In this document: positions 28,060 to 39,363 of the stretch, piece by piece
How the letters are laid out: each line of letters begins with the position of its first letter
Position numbering within the stretch: position 1 is the first letter of the stretch
Source: Kalmusia sp. IMI 367209
Lineage: Eukaryota; Ascomycota; Dothideomycetes; Pleosporales; Didymosphaeriaceae
Length of the DNA: 64,000 bases
Assembly: GCA_027946365.1 (NCBI GenBank)
Contig: JAPEUQ010000015.1
Coordinates: 1 to 64,000, forward strand
Direction of reading: 5' to 3'
Made by a program: the position numbers and the translations under genes
The notes under the pieces: generated by a model
Told to the model about the DNA's origin: nothing
Database searches by the model: none
What the model saw: the letters and a program-made list of their open reading frames with translations, nothing else

Positions 28060-30728
28060 CTATATCCAGGTTCCATTTGCTGGGCCAAAATACCCAGGAC
28101 TCGGCATATCCAGATACGGAACACCATCTCCATCCGCCGTATTCACAAACACTGTATTGCCCCACCAATCCGGAAACACAGCACCAGTGTAGCTGATAGC
28201 AAAGAAAATAATGATGCCTGACAGTGCTGTGCCGGTGTCAAGGGCAGCGGCGAGGATGTAGTTATACTTTGTCCACCAGGCAAAGGCTTTTCTAAAGACA
28301 ACGCGGTTGAAGAGGAAGTTGACGAGCCACCAGGAGCTGTAGTTGATGCCGGTTGCGGGCGGGACGTTATACCTAGTTCAGTTAGTCTACGAGTCACAGG
28401 GACGGATGGAGACTGGGATACGTACGTTCCTACGAAGATGAGGGGCCAGTTGATGTACCTGTAGAATCAATCAATCGGTCAGCCTGGCTTTCGGCGACGG
28501 AGGACAGCAAGTCATACCTGAGCCAATCAATCTTTGTGCGTTTCCAGGCGTACCAGGTCACGAGCGGCATTAGCGCACCGATCCAGAAGAAATGGCAGAG
28601 GCCAGAGTAGATCTGGCCAGCAGAATACAGCCGACTAGGTCCTATGAGGCCCCAGATAACCGACGAAGAGTACACGGTTCTACCTTGCGGGCACGAGAAA
28701 CGGTCGGACTGATCATAGGTGCAGATTTTATCGATATGTCCCAGCATCCAACTTGTTGTGCCAACTTGCGTAAGAGCACCAAGGACCTAGCAGGCGTGAG
28801 TGCATGTCGTGGTTATGCTTCAGAGAACTCACCGTTCCGCTAGCTTGCGCGGCGAAAACTAGTCGCGGCGAGATTTTCATATAGTGCCCAAGCTTCATGT
28901 CTTGGGCGAAGAATAAGCCCTGCTGGACGACATCCTGCGAGAGCGTCTTGAAGATCATGTTGGCAAGAGGCCTGCCCTGAAACATGTACCCGCCTATGAA
29001 CTCCGAGAGCACGTTTAGCTGCTGGGCATCCACGTTCGTGATGCCTTGGATGATGCAGCATGGAATCATGTATAGCGCGGGAATGACGAGGGCAAGGAAA
29101 ACTCCGTACACCGGAAGTTTAGTGTCGTAGACTTCTACCATGACGATCGAAAGGGCAGTCATCAGGGCGATGATACTAGCGTATATCCACCAGGGTGTTT
29201 GTTTGTATGATTGCATTAAGCGCGCGTGGATGTCCATTTTTGTGCGCCCTTTCATAGCTTCGACGATGTCTTCACCGTGCCAGAGGAAAACATGAACCAA
29301 TACGGCCGTGATGGACGCAAATGACAAGCCGTACACAAAGGCAAAGGATGCACCAAGGAACGGAGGAGAGTAGTCTTGGTATGCGGTCTCATTGAAAGTG
29401 CCATCCACGTTGATCATCATGCTCACGTTGTATTCAGCGCCATACCGGTCGTACACATCCGCCGTCATCAGAGGAAGGTAGCCCGTCCACCACGTGTTGG
29501 TGTAGTAGATCGCTGGTACCTAGATACGCAGGTACACAGTCAGCAAAAGTCAAGAAAAGTGAGGGTGGAAAGTTACGTGTCACTCCTTTGTGTTACCCCG
29601 AATGAGTGATACGATAGCCGAATGTGATGCAAATCTACTTCGTACCCAGGTGTCACGTACCACTATCCAGAAGCCTCCAACAAAACCCAAAAAGACATTG
29701 AGCGCGGCCCAAGATGGCGACAGCAGGGGGTTAGTGTTGTATGCGACCTGGGTCCAGTCGAAGGTGATGGGAGAAAGACCGAGACCAGTTTGCATGCCAA
29801 AGAGGTGGTTAACGATGCGGTTCCGGGGGACAATCCAGCACACCCATGTGAAATAACTTAGGGCTACGAAGATGAGGCCCGGAAAAAAGTACCAGATGAA
29901 TGCGCAGGTCATGATTACCATGAAAAACCGCAGGCGGGAGATGCGCCAGCCGTTTGCAATGGCATTCGCTCGAGAGTGCAGCGTGGTCAGTAGAGCGCAA
30001 ATGGACAGCGTTCCGGGCCAGATGATGTTTGCAGGCTCAACCACCCATCTTCTGCAAAGTCCCACAATACCAAATCCAAGGAGCTGACAGCAGAGAACCA
30101 CAAGTATCTTGAAGCCGGCAGTCAGTTTGAACTTATAGAAGGATTGCGCTGCTTGGATGAGGCTAGTGGCATCTGCGGTGCCCCAAGCAATGGAGACATT
30201 GGACATGATGGTGATGACACAATGTTCTTTGATATTGAAGTGGCGATCTGGGTTAAGATTCCATTTACCGAGCGGCCCAAGATTCACAGTCCAAATTGGG
30301 AGTACATGAGCCAAAAAGACACCGCAAGGGAACGCCAGAAGCTCAGCAACGAGCGACACAATGTGGACGGACGGTTGGCGAAGTGAGAAGAAGTTGTTAA
30401 CACCAGATCCGATCATGGTGAATATGAAACCCAGGACCCACATGCGGAGAGTGTTGACAGGCATGAGGGGGTCATCGACTTCGGGCACGACGGCGCGAAC
30501 TGGTGCGATGGTCAGACACGTTGCATCCCTTGGGTTTTGCAGAATCAAAAATCGGATAAGCATACCTTCAGGAAATGGAGAGTGGTTGGAGTCGAGGTCG
30601 GACGAGTGATGGTCCTCCAACACCTTTGCCACGTCAACCTCCAACTCTTTGAGGTGTTCGTGGCCGACTTCGACATCCTGGTCTGGCTCAGTCGAAATTG
30701 GGTCCTTGGCCTCCACTTGAGTCGACAT
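28060..30728 (-). CDS. OPT-family oligopeptide transporter, 6 exons
   Basis: Proton-coupled small-oligopeptide transporter of the plasma membrane (OPT superfamily). Exons by eye: 30,728-30,566, 30,499-29,661, 29,519-28,833, 28,786-28,518, 28,458-28,426 and 28,372-28,060; total 2,304 bp, 767 aa, the usual family length. Visible family landmarks: hydrophilic N-terminus ending SPFPEVRAVVPEVDDP, 'FFSLRQPSV', the OPT motif 'NPDRHFNIKEH', 'SPITFDWTQVAYNTNP', 'VPAIYYTNTWW', 'RYINWPLIFVGTYNVPPATG' and 'AALDTGTAL' near the C-terminus. Many hydrophobic helices. The first intron (66 bp) is a multiple of three with no stop, so an unspliced reading would add 22 foreign residues. I prefer the ATG at 30,728 (MSTQVEAKD) over an in-frame ATG 21 codons upstream. 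No lesion was seen. The 300 bp between its stop and the LTR tip hold no gene. Confidence 0.92.
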
Positions 30729-31394
30729 GGTGATCAGTCGCCGTTGCGCAAGAGACCAAGGCCTTGGATGCGGGAGCTTGGTGCATGACAAGGCGAGCCA
30801 AGTTTCTTATAATGAGGCATTACGCCCCGATGTGTTGCATGCCGTCCTATCAGTCGGTACGTCGCTGCAGGGTCACCTGCCTGATCGGGTAGCGATCCTT
30901 ATCTCGTATCTAAGCCTTGGTGGCGTTTGACAGATAACTGCCATCTCGTGAATGCGACGTCGCACCGATCCTAGCGTCCACGCGACAAGTGACTTAGTTA
31001 TCATTGTTCATTGTGCTAGAGATGACGGTTGGGCTGATGCTGCCTTGGGATTCAGGCAGGCACCATCACATGATGACTGCGGGGAAACAACCCAGGCGAC
31101 AGCGATGTCGAGCGTCCACGGGTCGGGTTTACTTTCCGCCTTCCACGTGACGCGCGTAGGTGCACCACAGATGGGTTCCCAGCCACACCTTTCTCACCAC
31201 CACCTCCGACACCTTTCCATCCACCTTTCCATCCACCTTTCCATCCACCTTTCCATCCACCTTTCTATCCACCTTGTTATATACATATCGCCTTCTTAGC
31301 ACACGCGCAACGCCTTGCAGCATCACACGGCCGCCCTCGCCCACACGCCGCACCTGAAAATTGCCAGATTCTCTAGCAGCGACACTGCTCGTAG
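30729..31394. promoter_or_regulatory. Intergenic region upstream of the OPT gene
   Basis: Non-coding by inspection; holds the promoter of the minus-strand OPT gene. A pyrimidine-rich stretch and the 12 bp minisatellite (31,211-31,270) lie in it. I cannot point to a defined operator. Confidence 0.4.
31211..31270. repeat. 12 bp minisatellite, five copies
   Basis: Unit 'acctttccatcc' repeated five times without spacer; the last copy has one change ('acctttctatcc'). Open reading frames across it on both strands are repeat artefacts. Confidence 0.95.
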
Positions 31395-31742
31395 CTTCGA
31401 AAACTACTTATTGCTGAAGTGCAAGCACTATGGGCTGTGGTGTACTACGACAAGCAGATGACACTCCCTTGAAGGGAAGACATGGAGAAAAGCATTGCAA
31501 CATGGGTGGCCTTCAGTCGTAGACGCTACTAATCTAACGGCGAGCTAGTAAATGCAATCAACTTCGAGAGCATCACATATGTAGACGCAATGTTAGAAGA
31601 AATGGGCTTGTCAGCCCACAAAAAGGAATGGAGGAAACAATGGGTCGAGCCATTCCGACCCTAGGATTTAGGGGAAGCATGGGCTGAGTATCTGTAGAAA
31701 CATAGTCCCAAACAGACCAAGGACGAAGGTGCCAATAGCTGA
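31395..31742 (+). pseudogene. C-terminal relic of a flavin monooxygenase-like gene
   Basis: One frame reads, between stops, VQALWAVVYYDKQMTLP, then EDMEKSIATWVAFSRRRY, then SNGELVNAINFESITYVDAM, then LEEMGLSAHKKEWRKQWVEP. The 'YxDxLL..GL.SHrK..W' layout is that of the C-terminus of fungal FAD-dependent (dimethylaniline-type) monooxygenases; this is recognition from memory, not a search. The frame carries four stops (TGA 31,470; TAA 31,530; TAG 31,662; TAG 31,695) before a terminal TGA at 31,740. Three of the four fit CAA/CAG to TAA/TAG and one fits CGA to TGA. The FAD- and NADPH-binding parts are absent. Confidence 0.5.
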
Positions 31743-32057
31743 AAAGTCGCATTTAGGACGATCTAGAAAGGCTTAACGATATTGGGAGATTGCTGTGATA
31801 AAGACGATGTGTAATTAATATAGAAGAAACATGCAACGTAGAGCTAGTTTGTCTATATTGTAGTGTTGGTAAAACATTATCATAGCCTTTATATACAATG
31901 CGTACTATGTTATATAAAAAGGGCATACCAAGGTCGTAACTAAGAAGTAACAAGTGAACTTTAGAAATAAGTTAGGTATTACTGGTAGCTGGCTACACTA
32001 AATGACTATCAAACCGACCCGGGACGAAACCTAGGTATATCCTTAAGAGATAGTCTA

Positions 32058-33016
32058 TTACTCTCTCTTATCTCCTTCCAATTCCCCAATTTCCACATCA
32101 GTACTTCCCCAATACCGACTCAAGTCGCCCACGGGTGGGCAAATCCTCCACCGCATCTCTGCCGCCATGATAACAAACAGCATATACCACCCCAGTAACC
32201 CCACAATGAAAAGCAGCGCCGCGCCGGCCTATCAATCTTAGCATCCACACTCCCCTTGGCTCGCCTTTCTCTGCACGTTCAACTTACCTTTTGCAATCTC
32301 AAAGCCTTCGTAAAATGCCCATTACTCAGCGCCCAATACGCGCCCGATAGCACCCACGCCCCGATCGTCACGAAGCCGAAAATACCTGCAAAAACGAGGT
32401 TTATACGAATAGTGAAGAGCCAGAATGTACCAAGTGCGAATCCCCAGACGAGCAGATACAAAGCGATGACGGCGTTCATTTCCTTCGAGACTGCACCGGT
32501 TGCAGCGTCGCCGGCGCCGTATGAAGCGGCAAGTCCGAGGGTAGGGAGCTGTAGGACGCCGAAGGAGAGCCAAAAGACACAGAAGAGACCGCAAACCATC
32601 ATGGGAAAGAACTGAGCTTGTATCCAGAGGAATATTGTGGAAAGGAGGAGCAGCACGGGACCGGTGAAGAAGAAAATGCCAACCACGGCTTGTAGGCCGG
32701 ATGCACCGCCCCAGCCCATGAGGACCATGCTGAATGTGAACGTGGAGATCACGAAACTGTCGTGTTTGTTAATTCACAGAAGGTATCGGACACAGAGCGG
32801 CCTGACGTACCCGAGGAAGCCCAAAGGTACAGCGTTCGCATACTTCGCGGCACCTTGGCTCGCGTGTGGAACTTTGGGCGCCAGGTACAGGCGCTCAAAC
32901 TGCTCTGGGCTCAGGGAGATGTTGGTCGTGGTGTGGAACAGATGCGACTCCTTTGCTACTCTGTTCGACTCCGCATCGGTCAGGATGGGCTCTGTGGTGG
33001 CTGTAGTCGTAGCCAT
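32058..33016 (-). CDS. GPR1/FUN34/YaaH-family acetate-type transporter, 3 exons
   Basis: Membrane transporter family that moves acetate/succinate or ammonium (AcpA, Ato/Ady2 relatives). Exons 33,016-32,811, 32,756-32,288 and 32,228-32,058 give 281 aa, normal for fungi. An N-terminal cytosolic stretch precedes the family signature N-A-V-P-L-G-F-L-G-F at residues 61-70 (NPxPLGLxxF in the family; the usual first Pro is Ala here), split by a 54 bp intron. Then come 'STFTFSMVLMGWGGASGLQA' and six hydrophobic segments, the last (VGLLGWYMLFVIM) in exon 3 after a 59 bp intron with GTAAGT donor. The ATG at 33,016 is the only one near the start. Reading frame intact. Substrate cannot be told from sequence. 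Confidence 0.92.
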
Positions 33017-33872
33017 GTTCACTGCAAAGAGTTTGGTAAGTACTGAAAGTCACATAAGCCAGGACGGTCAGCGGTCAGACTTATGTCTTCTCCACCACGA
33101 TCCTCCATGTCTTCTGTCCCATGCATGCTCCTAGGTACCCCGCCGGCTCACATCATCGCATCCCACAACCCAAGCTTGACATCTCCCAGTCTGGACGTTT
33201 CTGTCATGCGCCGCACGACTCCCATTCGCTAGCTCTTTTAAAATATGCTTTTATAATGAGACACTACTGGCTGGGCGAACGTATGGAGCAATTGAACAGG
33301 GTTAGAGGTGGGGTGCTTCCGAGCCGGGACGAGCTTGGTGTTGTGGAGGATGTGCTTCCCCGCTCGTACCTGCTGTCGGCAATTTACATCGTGCCTCTCA
33401 TTGGCCGAGTTGGGGCGTACATTACACTTGGCGCCGGCACTTTGTAGCCTGGACACTGGTCGAGTATCATTCTTCGATTGGCTTGGTGAGTCGTGCCGGG
33501 TGCGTACAATGATACCGACAACCATTGTCGCGGGAAACCAGCTGGTGTCCTTGAAGATTGCCGTTCTTGCATCGCATTGCAGGTGTTTCTACTAGTAAAG
33601 AGACCAACGATATATCATGCGTTTGACAGTAATATCCCAAATTTTTTCAAAGATCTACTTAGAGTGATAAGCATACTTGCATATACTTCACATGGGTGGT
33701 GTTGAAGTCGAGTGTCAGATCGTTGATGACTGTTTCGGCCATCGGAACTAGTGGCGGTGCCTACCGGAACGGCCTGGATCGCCGACGTGCCTACCTGCCT
33801 CTGCAACCACCCATCAGACTGATCTCCTATTGTCCTAGTCTAACTATCTATTCTTTTGTACAACCGATAGAG
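33017..33872. other. Intergenic DNA upstream of the acetate-type transporter
   Basis: Normal base composition. Several 60-108-codon open frames exist on both strands, but none has recognisable protein character or codon bias. It should contain the transporter promoter. Confidence 0.4.
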
Positions 33873-34760
33873 ATGACTATTGAATTACCTTATAGTCTCC
33901 ACCGCCGCTATGCATTGATCGCAATAGCCTGGACCGTAATCCTTATTTTACTAATCTTCATTAATCTTGGCTTATTCTATGGCCTATGGTATGGGAGACC
34001 GGATCTAGATTGTTCGCTAGGTACTCAATCCTTTCTAAGAAACCTTTTAAAAAGTTGGTCGCTAACATCTATTTATTTCTATAGTCCTTACGTTATTAAC
34101 TATAGTCCTTAGAATCTTTACCGTCATCGCTATAATCGATTAGGTCTAGAAGCTAATTTACTTCTTATTAGAGTGCCACCTACTTAAATCCCCCCAGCAT
34201 ACTCTTGATATCTTCTAATAGGGCTACTTTCTCATCCTAATTATTATCTCTACCTTAATCTCTTTAATACTCACTCATGAGGATAGTAATTATAATGACT
34301 ATAACTTTTAGATCTAGTTAATATCCCTACTAGTAGTAGTATTTATATATATTATTATAACTCTAATACTACTATCACTAATACTTAACTATAGTAGATG
34401 GAAGCTACTATTCCACTTTAGTAGCTTAGGAGTAGATAATATATTAAGGCTTATAGTATACTACTGTATATTATTAAAGACATTATTATAGTAGATGGAG
34501 GTGGTAGTATTAAATACTATAAGATATTTAACGTATAGTATAATAGTAGTCTAGTATTTTACTAGATAATATTTAATTTAAGTTTAATATAGATACTCTA
34601 CTTCTATATCTTTACTATTCTAGTTATGGTTCTGGTATTTAGACTATCTAAAGCGGCTATATATATAATTAGATAGATAGGCCTATTCCCACCGACTAAT
34701 CTCTTAGTAGTATAGATGACATTCTATATTAAAGTGAGATTATAACAAGAGCATAAAAGT
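33873..34760 (+). pseudogene. RIP-degraded multipass membrane protein of unknown function
   Basis: From ATG 33,873 the frame reads MTIELPYSLHRRYALIAIAW, then hydrophobic segments, 'INLGLFYGLWYGRPDLD', and after stops 'GYFLILIIISTLISLILTHE', 'SLGVDNILRLIVYY' and 'WMEVVVLNTIRYL'. This resembles an uncharacterised fungal family of multipass proteins that I know only as hypothetical proteins (conserved 'FYGLWYGRPDLDRLL' and 'VDGGGG..R' segments). RIP-type stops and at least one frame change follow the first ~70 codons. The region then fades into AT-rich DNA to about 35,030 with no further gene. Confidence 0.5.
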
Positions 34761-35289
34761 GAGTAAGAGAATGAGAGAATGCTATTACTAGGATGAGAAG
34801 AAGTGTAATAAGTCTTAGTTATACTATAGCTATATTATTTAGTACGCCCATTTCTAGCTCTATAACTTAAAAATGTATCTAGCTTTTAAATAAGCCAGCC
34901 AGTCGTTAGACTATCAAAAAGCCTAATTACTAACGACCTAGCTTTAATAAGAAACATTTTTTATATTACTAAGATGAAAGTGTTTACTCAACTTACTTGC
35001 ATTGTTAAACATCTAACTGAGGACTCCACTATACGTTCGCAACCTGACCAGTTTAGGATACATATCCCTCATGTAGTATGGTATCAATCCTCTACTTAGT
35101 CTTCCTACACGAAAGCGGATTATGTTGTCTTCCGAGATGGCGAACTGCAGAACTTATAGCAGTACTACAAGTGGGAGCAAGTATTCGTTGTCACAACGAG
35201 TCGACAGCTACAAATTTACAACTTTCAACGAACTGGTGTCAACCGCCCCCTCAGAACTCGAAGAATATTCCGATACATTTTACAGACCC

Positions 35290-35493
35290 ATGCGTCCTTC
35301 CGTCATCCTGATGGCAGCCACTGCCGCCAGTGCTACTGGCGTGCCTCATGCGACTCGAGTAGATGACCACCGCATCGAGAATCGTCTTCCCGCCTGCCCG
35401 CCTGGTTGTAGTTAGAATTGCGCTACTCAAAGTAAAAGTTGCTACTCTTGCCCAAAGGGCTATGTGAGTGGTTCCCCACTAGAACAGAGCTAG
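35290..35493 (+). pseudogene. Small secreted cysteine-rich protein, one internal stop
   Basis: ATG 35,290 starts a signal-peptide-like MRPSVILMAATAASA, followed by a short polar stretch and a Cys cluster (ACPPGCS). An in-frame TAG at 35,413-35,415 stops it after 41 residues. Beyond the stop the same frame continues with four more Cys (NCA...SCYSCPKGY) to TAG at 35,491, 67 codons in all. A CAG to TAG change would explain the break. Small size, N-terminal hydrophobic leader, high Cys content and position beside a RIP isochore fit a candidate effector-type gene. No homologue recognised; readthrough or an unseen intron cannot be excluded. Confidence 0.4.
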
Positions 35494-35515
35494 GCTCTAT
35501 GATAGCTGTAGATGG

Positions 35516-37574
35516 CTAACCGAGCGCAGCTAGTAAACCAGGATTCTTGATTAAGTCCATAATGAACGCATAACCGTAGACTGACTTTGTGTACGAGTCA
35601 CAGAATTGAGTATAGTCTGACAGCACTTGGTCTAACTGTCTATTTCCCTCGACATCCTCAAGGTCAAATAAAGACAAAGATATTTCCTGTGGTGATATAA
35701 ATGAACAGATGCAGAGAAGGTGGTGCGCAGTCTCGCTCCTGTCCTTAATCCGCTGTAAAGATAATGCCCATAAGGTATTAAGCGTATGAGGTGCATTGCT
35801 CCCAGTATTATTCCTTCTGTTAATTTCGGTTGCCATTCTGTCGTATAATCGGAGAAACTCTTTGACGGTGAGTCTGTCACACTCGATATATGCTGCAATG
35901 TGCTCAATACCTAGAGTAAGACCTCCGAGAGAGGTCATCAATTCTTTTGTGGCGTTAATTTTAGTGTGATCTTGGTTTTCGTCGGGTGCGATTTGCTCGT
36001 TACATGGGGATGCTGTGGTCCCTTGTCGATACATCTTGCGGAAAGCAGTGAACAGGGTTATGGAGTCCTCATGGTTAAATGGCAGAAGCTCGACAGTTTT
36101 GTTTAGTCCTCCAACCTTGAAAGCTACACTGCTATACCGTGTGGTCACAAGAATCGGGCCTGGGGTACGCGGTAGATGTTTCTCAAGTAGGTCGATTTCT
36201 TCAACATTGTCATACATCAACAACCAAGAACGATCTATTACGTTTAATAAGTATAGTTTGCTGAATTTGAAAAGACTCACTGGTTTTGCAAAGCCAATCC
36301 CCTACTGCTAGCACATTATTGTCCGCGTTTTCGCAATCGGTTCTTCGCCGGAGGCCCAATCTATTCGCAATGTCTGTGAAACTTTGCTTGCATGAGGTTA
36401 TACTCTCGGCTTGGATCTAAAAGATGGCATCATACATCTTTGCTTGACGACAGAAGTGGGTAAACCTTGAAGCGAGTGATGTTTTGCCAACGCCACCAAG
36501 GCCATAGATTGCGAAAGACCGGTGGTGTGACTGATTGTCCGCTGAGTTTAAGTGTTTCTCGATTACTTGGAAGGCCACATCCCGTCCATAGAAGGACTGG
36601 CGAGGTGGTGGAAGAAACATGCAAGGGAATGTTGTTGTGGAATTATTAGGCACCTCATGATGCATTTCGGCAACTGCATTTTTGGTCGCTTGCTCGAGTG
36701 TTGTTGTCATGCTGGCTATTGTCAAACTATCTTGTGCCCGGCCAATAGCCTTCGAAACTTGTACCACGGCGTCATCGCATTGGGCTTGAAAATCGGGCCA
36801 AACTTGCTTGAGTGGAATATCTATTGATTGATGAGGAACAAAATACACGTGTTGGCGACAACACTTACTAGATGAGCTAACTTGCAAGGCGGCGACTGCA
36901 AACGTCCAGAACTCGATGATGCTTTCGAACATGTCGATTAGTGCTTGGCCTAGTTCTATCTGACCATCAATGCTTTTCCCGTGTTTTATCAGCAGACTGG
37001 CAAGCTGTTCGAACTGATTCAGCCTCCCTTGCAGTTCGCCAATTAGCTTCACTATTCGGTCGGAAGTTTCCTCAGATTTGATTACTGCCTTCACAAAAGT
37101 CAGGTTGTCGCAGTGAATGAGCCACTATGAACAAGGTCACACTGATCAACTTGCCTTAAAACCCATGTAAAGAACGGCCCAGAGGATAGTAACCTCTTTC
37201 GAAGTACCTGGAAGCGCAACCGAAGCCACTAGCACAGGGACAAGTCGATCAATTAGCTTGAGAAATGGAATGGCCCTGTCGATGAAGCTACGAGCTACCG
37301 ATTTATCAAGCCCTTGGCGCATCGCGGTCAGATCCTGGAGCAGGTCTTGCCATGATTGAAATTTCCTCATCGCTTTTCGACCTGCATGGTTCTTGTCTTT
37401 ATTAGGCACTATTCTAGCCTCCCATCGCTGAACTGCCTCCTTCCATTGTGCCTGAAGGGATGAAATGTCCTCCTTGGGTAAATTGAGTTTTCTGGGGAGA
37501 TCGTGCAATGATACTTGTGACTGATTCGCCGCACTTGAAATGGGTGACGATGGAAATTGACGGAACGTGCCCTA
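35516..37574 (-). pseudogene. NB-ARC STAND (NLR-like) protein, interrupted by one TAG
   Basis: Fungal NLR-type signalling ATPase. Exons by eye: about 37,574-37,155, 37,088-36,869, 36,820-36,281 and 36,234-35,516. Introns: 66 bp GC-AG (donor AAG|GCAAGT), 48 bp and 46 bp. An all-helical N-terminal domain ('FIDRAIPFLKLIDRLVPVLV', 'WAVLYMGFKA') precedes a linker ('PRQSFYGRD'), the P-loop GLGGVGKTSLA, Walker B 'RSWLLMYDNVEE', 'ILVTTRYSSVA' and a GLPL-like 'GGLTLGIEHIAAYI'. Within the conserved 'YDAIF-W-IQAES' segment the Trp codon is TAG (36,417-36,419); everything downstream stays in frame. The protein ends soon after the ARC region (~35,516) with no TPR, ankyrin or WD repeats. No in-frame ATG was found for exon 1, so the 5' end is uncertain. 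Confidence 0.8.
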
Positions 37575-38295
37575 GGTCGCTTGAATCGAGACACATTGTT
37601 AGTTCGGAAGCATAACTAGCCCCAGAATTACTGGGGTGGGTGCACGCAACCTTAAGTGCGGACCTCGCCTCCCGCAATCTTCACCGGTGAGCACGCATCG
37701 CGGCACAACGTGCGCGAGAATAGAGAGTTTATGCGTCCGCATCCCTTAATGTGTGCAACTCAGTGGCGCTCGACGCCTCGTGGCTGGGGTCTCCCTTGTG
37801 AGGGACATTTTTGGTTATTGTGCGGCTATGCTGGAACTCCTGAGAGCTCTGCATCTTCACTCAATTGAGCAAGACGGCGCTGCGGTTGACTATAAGGTTG
37901 CGTGTATAGGCGGGAAGACGCTGCATAGCGAGCGCCTTCTCCGACAGCGTGCCGCCAAGGTGCGCAGTCTCTGCAAGAGGCTTACTCGGCGTCTTGGGCC
38001 CCAGGTACTCAGAATTGACCATGCATATGCCTCCGCCCCCATCCAAATCATTATTTTTTAAGTAATCAGATCTTTAAAAGCAATAGATGATGTCATTAGT
38101 GGAAGCGCAGCCGCTTAAAAGGTGAACGGGCAGATCGACTCTTCCAATGATCTATATTTGCAAGATTTCTTCTTAAATGCTGTGAAGCTTCGCTATAAGT
38201 AGAATTTCCTCTAAGTTCATTTTACCGTCACTTCTTTTCTTTTATTCACGCTGCAACTCCTTCGCTAGCCCCAGGGCTACCAAAAATCGCTTATC
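37575..38295. other. Intergenic DNA without supported gene
   Basis: Open frames of 60-100 codons occur on both strands (for example 37,753-38,061) but show no recognisable domain. Probably promoter DNA of the NB-ARC gene and the Myb-like relic. Confidence 0.4.
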
Positions 38296-38690
38296 ATGAA
38301 TATCAACCTAATTATAGATCATAACGGGTCTTCACCACAGGCAACAGCTCTAGAAGGCCACATGTCAGGATCACCGTCGTTGAAGAGGACCCCTTCCACG
38401 TCCCTAGAGAAAATCAGTCCCATAGGAAGAAGCCCCAACTTATACAGTTCAAAGGTCCGAGTATTGAGCCTTAGAGAAATGTACGAATTGCAGCTAGTAT
38501 ACGAACGGTGCGTACGACGCACTTTTCTTAATTATATTACTATGTTCATGTGGCTTCATTCGGTTATCAGTAGCCTACATCTACCGTGCTAATACGTGTA
38601 TAGGTTAAAGGAGAAGACATGGACGCCGGTTGCTCGTGAAATGGGAATTCCTTAGCGCGTAGCTGCAGCACATTGGAAATTTTCTCCAGT
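38296..38690 (+). pseudogene. Myb/SANT-like DNA-binding protein relic
   Basis: ATG 38,296 begins a low-complexity Ser/Pro-rich stretch followed by 'SLREMYELQLVYERCVRRTF'. After a ~75 bp intron-like gap ending 'gtgtatag' the sequence reads LKEKTWTPVAREMGIP, then TAG (38,653-38,655) where a Trp would be expected, then RVAAAHWKF. The '(L)REMYELQ..YERCVRRTF--KTW..VAREMGIPWR' layout is that of fungal single-Myb/SANT-like proteins as I remember them. The donor of the presumed intron is not clear. Downstream sequence turns AT-rich within 50 bp. Confidence 0.45.
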
Positions 38691-39092
38691 AATAAGCCCT
38701 ATAGTAAAGAAGCTAGACTTAGTGACTTTATCTAAGATAATTAACCGTTAGAATAAAAACTAGAAGATTATAAGACTTAATAAAAAAGAGTTTATCTTAG
38801 TAGTAGTAGTATTATTATACTTAATCATTTAGAGTTTTACTATAGTCCTATTTAAGAGTATAATAGAACGATCATAAGACTATCTTAAAAGGATTAAGTG
38901 GAAAATAAGGACGTATAGAATTATAAGGTTATAAGGGTAAACGTTAATTAACTACTATAAATATTAATTACTAATAGTATTAATAGTAGTCTTTTATAAG
39001 AAACTACTTATAAGAGAATTTAATAGATTAATAATAAGAATTACTAGTAGTTATTTATTATCTCTATATATTAACTATAGTACGCTCTATAG

Positions 39093-39117
39093 ACTCTATA
39101 GATAAAATCTATAGAGT
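39093..39117. repeat. Inverted repeat, possible hairpin
   Basis: 'actctatag' and 'ctatagagt' flank a 7 base loop; further copies of CTATAGAG and AGAGTTAACTCT follow to about 39,155. Probably a transposon end or a by-product of AT-rich sequence. Confidence 0.45.
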
Positions 39118-39363
39118 TAACTCTATAGGCTTTATATATAGAGTCTATAGAGTTATTATATAATTATATTATATATTTATATTATACTTTATATTACTTC
39201 TATAATTATAATATTTATTCTTATAATTCTATTAATTACTACTATTAATATTATTATTATCGTGATTCTATTACGGCGTAGTGGTTATAATAAGTAAATA
39301 TAAAAATTATTATAGTAATCTTTACTATCTTTATTACTATAACTTATAGTTATATATATACTA

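Noticed and set aside
31129..31357. Open frames on both strands with repeated KVDG or FPST peptides
   Set aside because: They are translations of the 12 bp minisatellite.
33121..33595. Open frames of 95-108 codons upstream of the acetate-type transporter
   Set aside because: No recognisable motif or codon bias; both strands open over the same bases.
36417..36419. The NB-ARC TAG as part of an intron
   Set aside because: The conserved residues on both sides (YDAIF and IQAES) are adjacent in the family, leaving no room for an intron.
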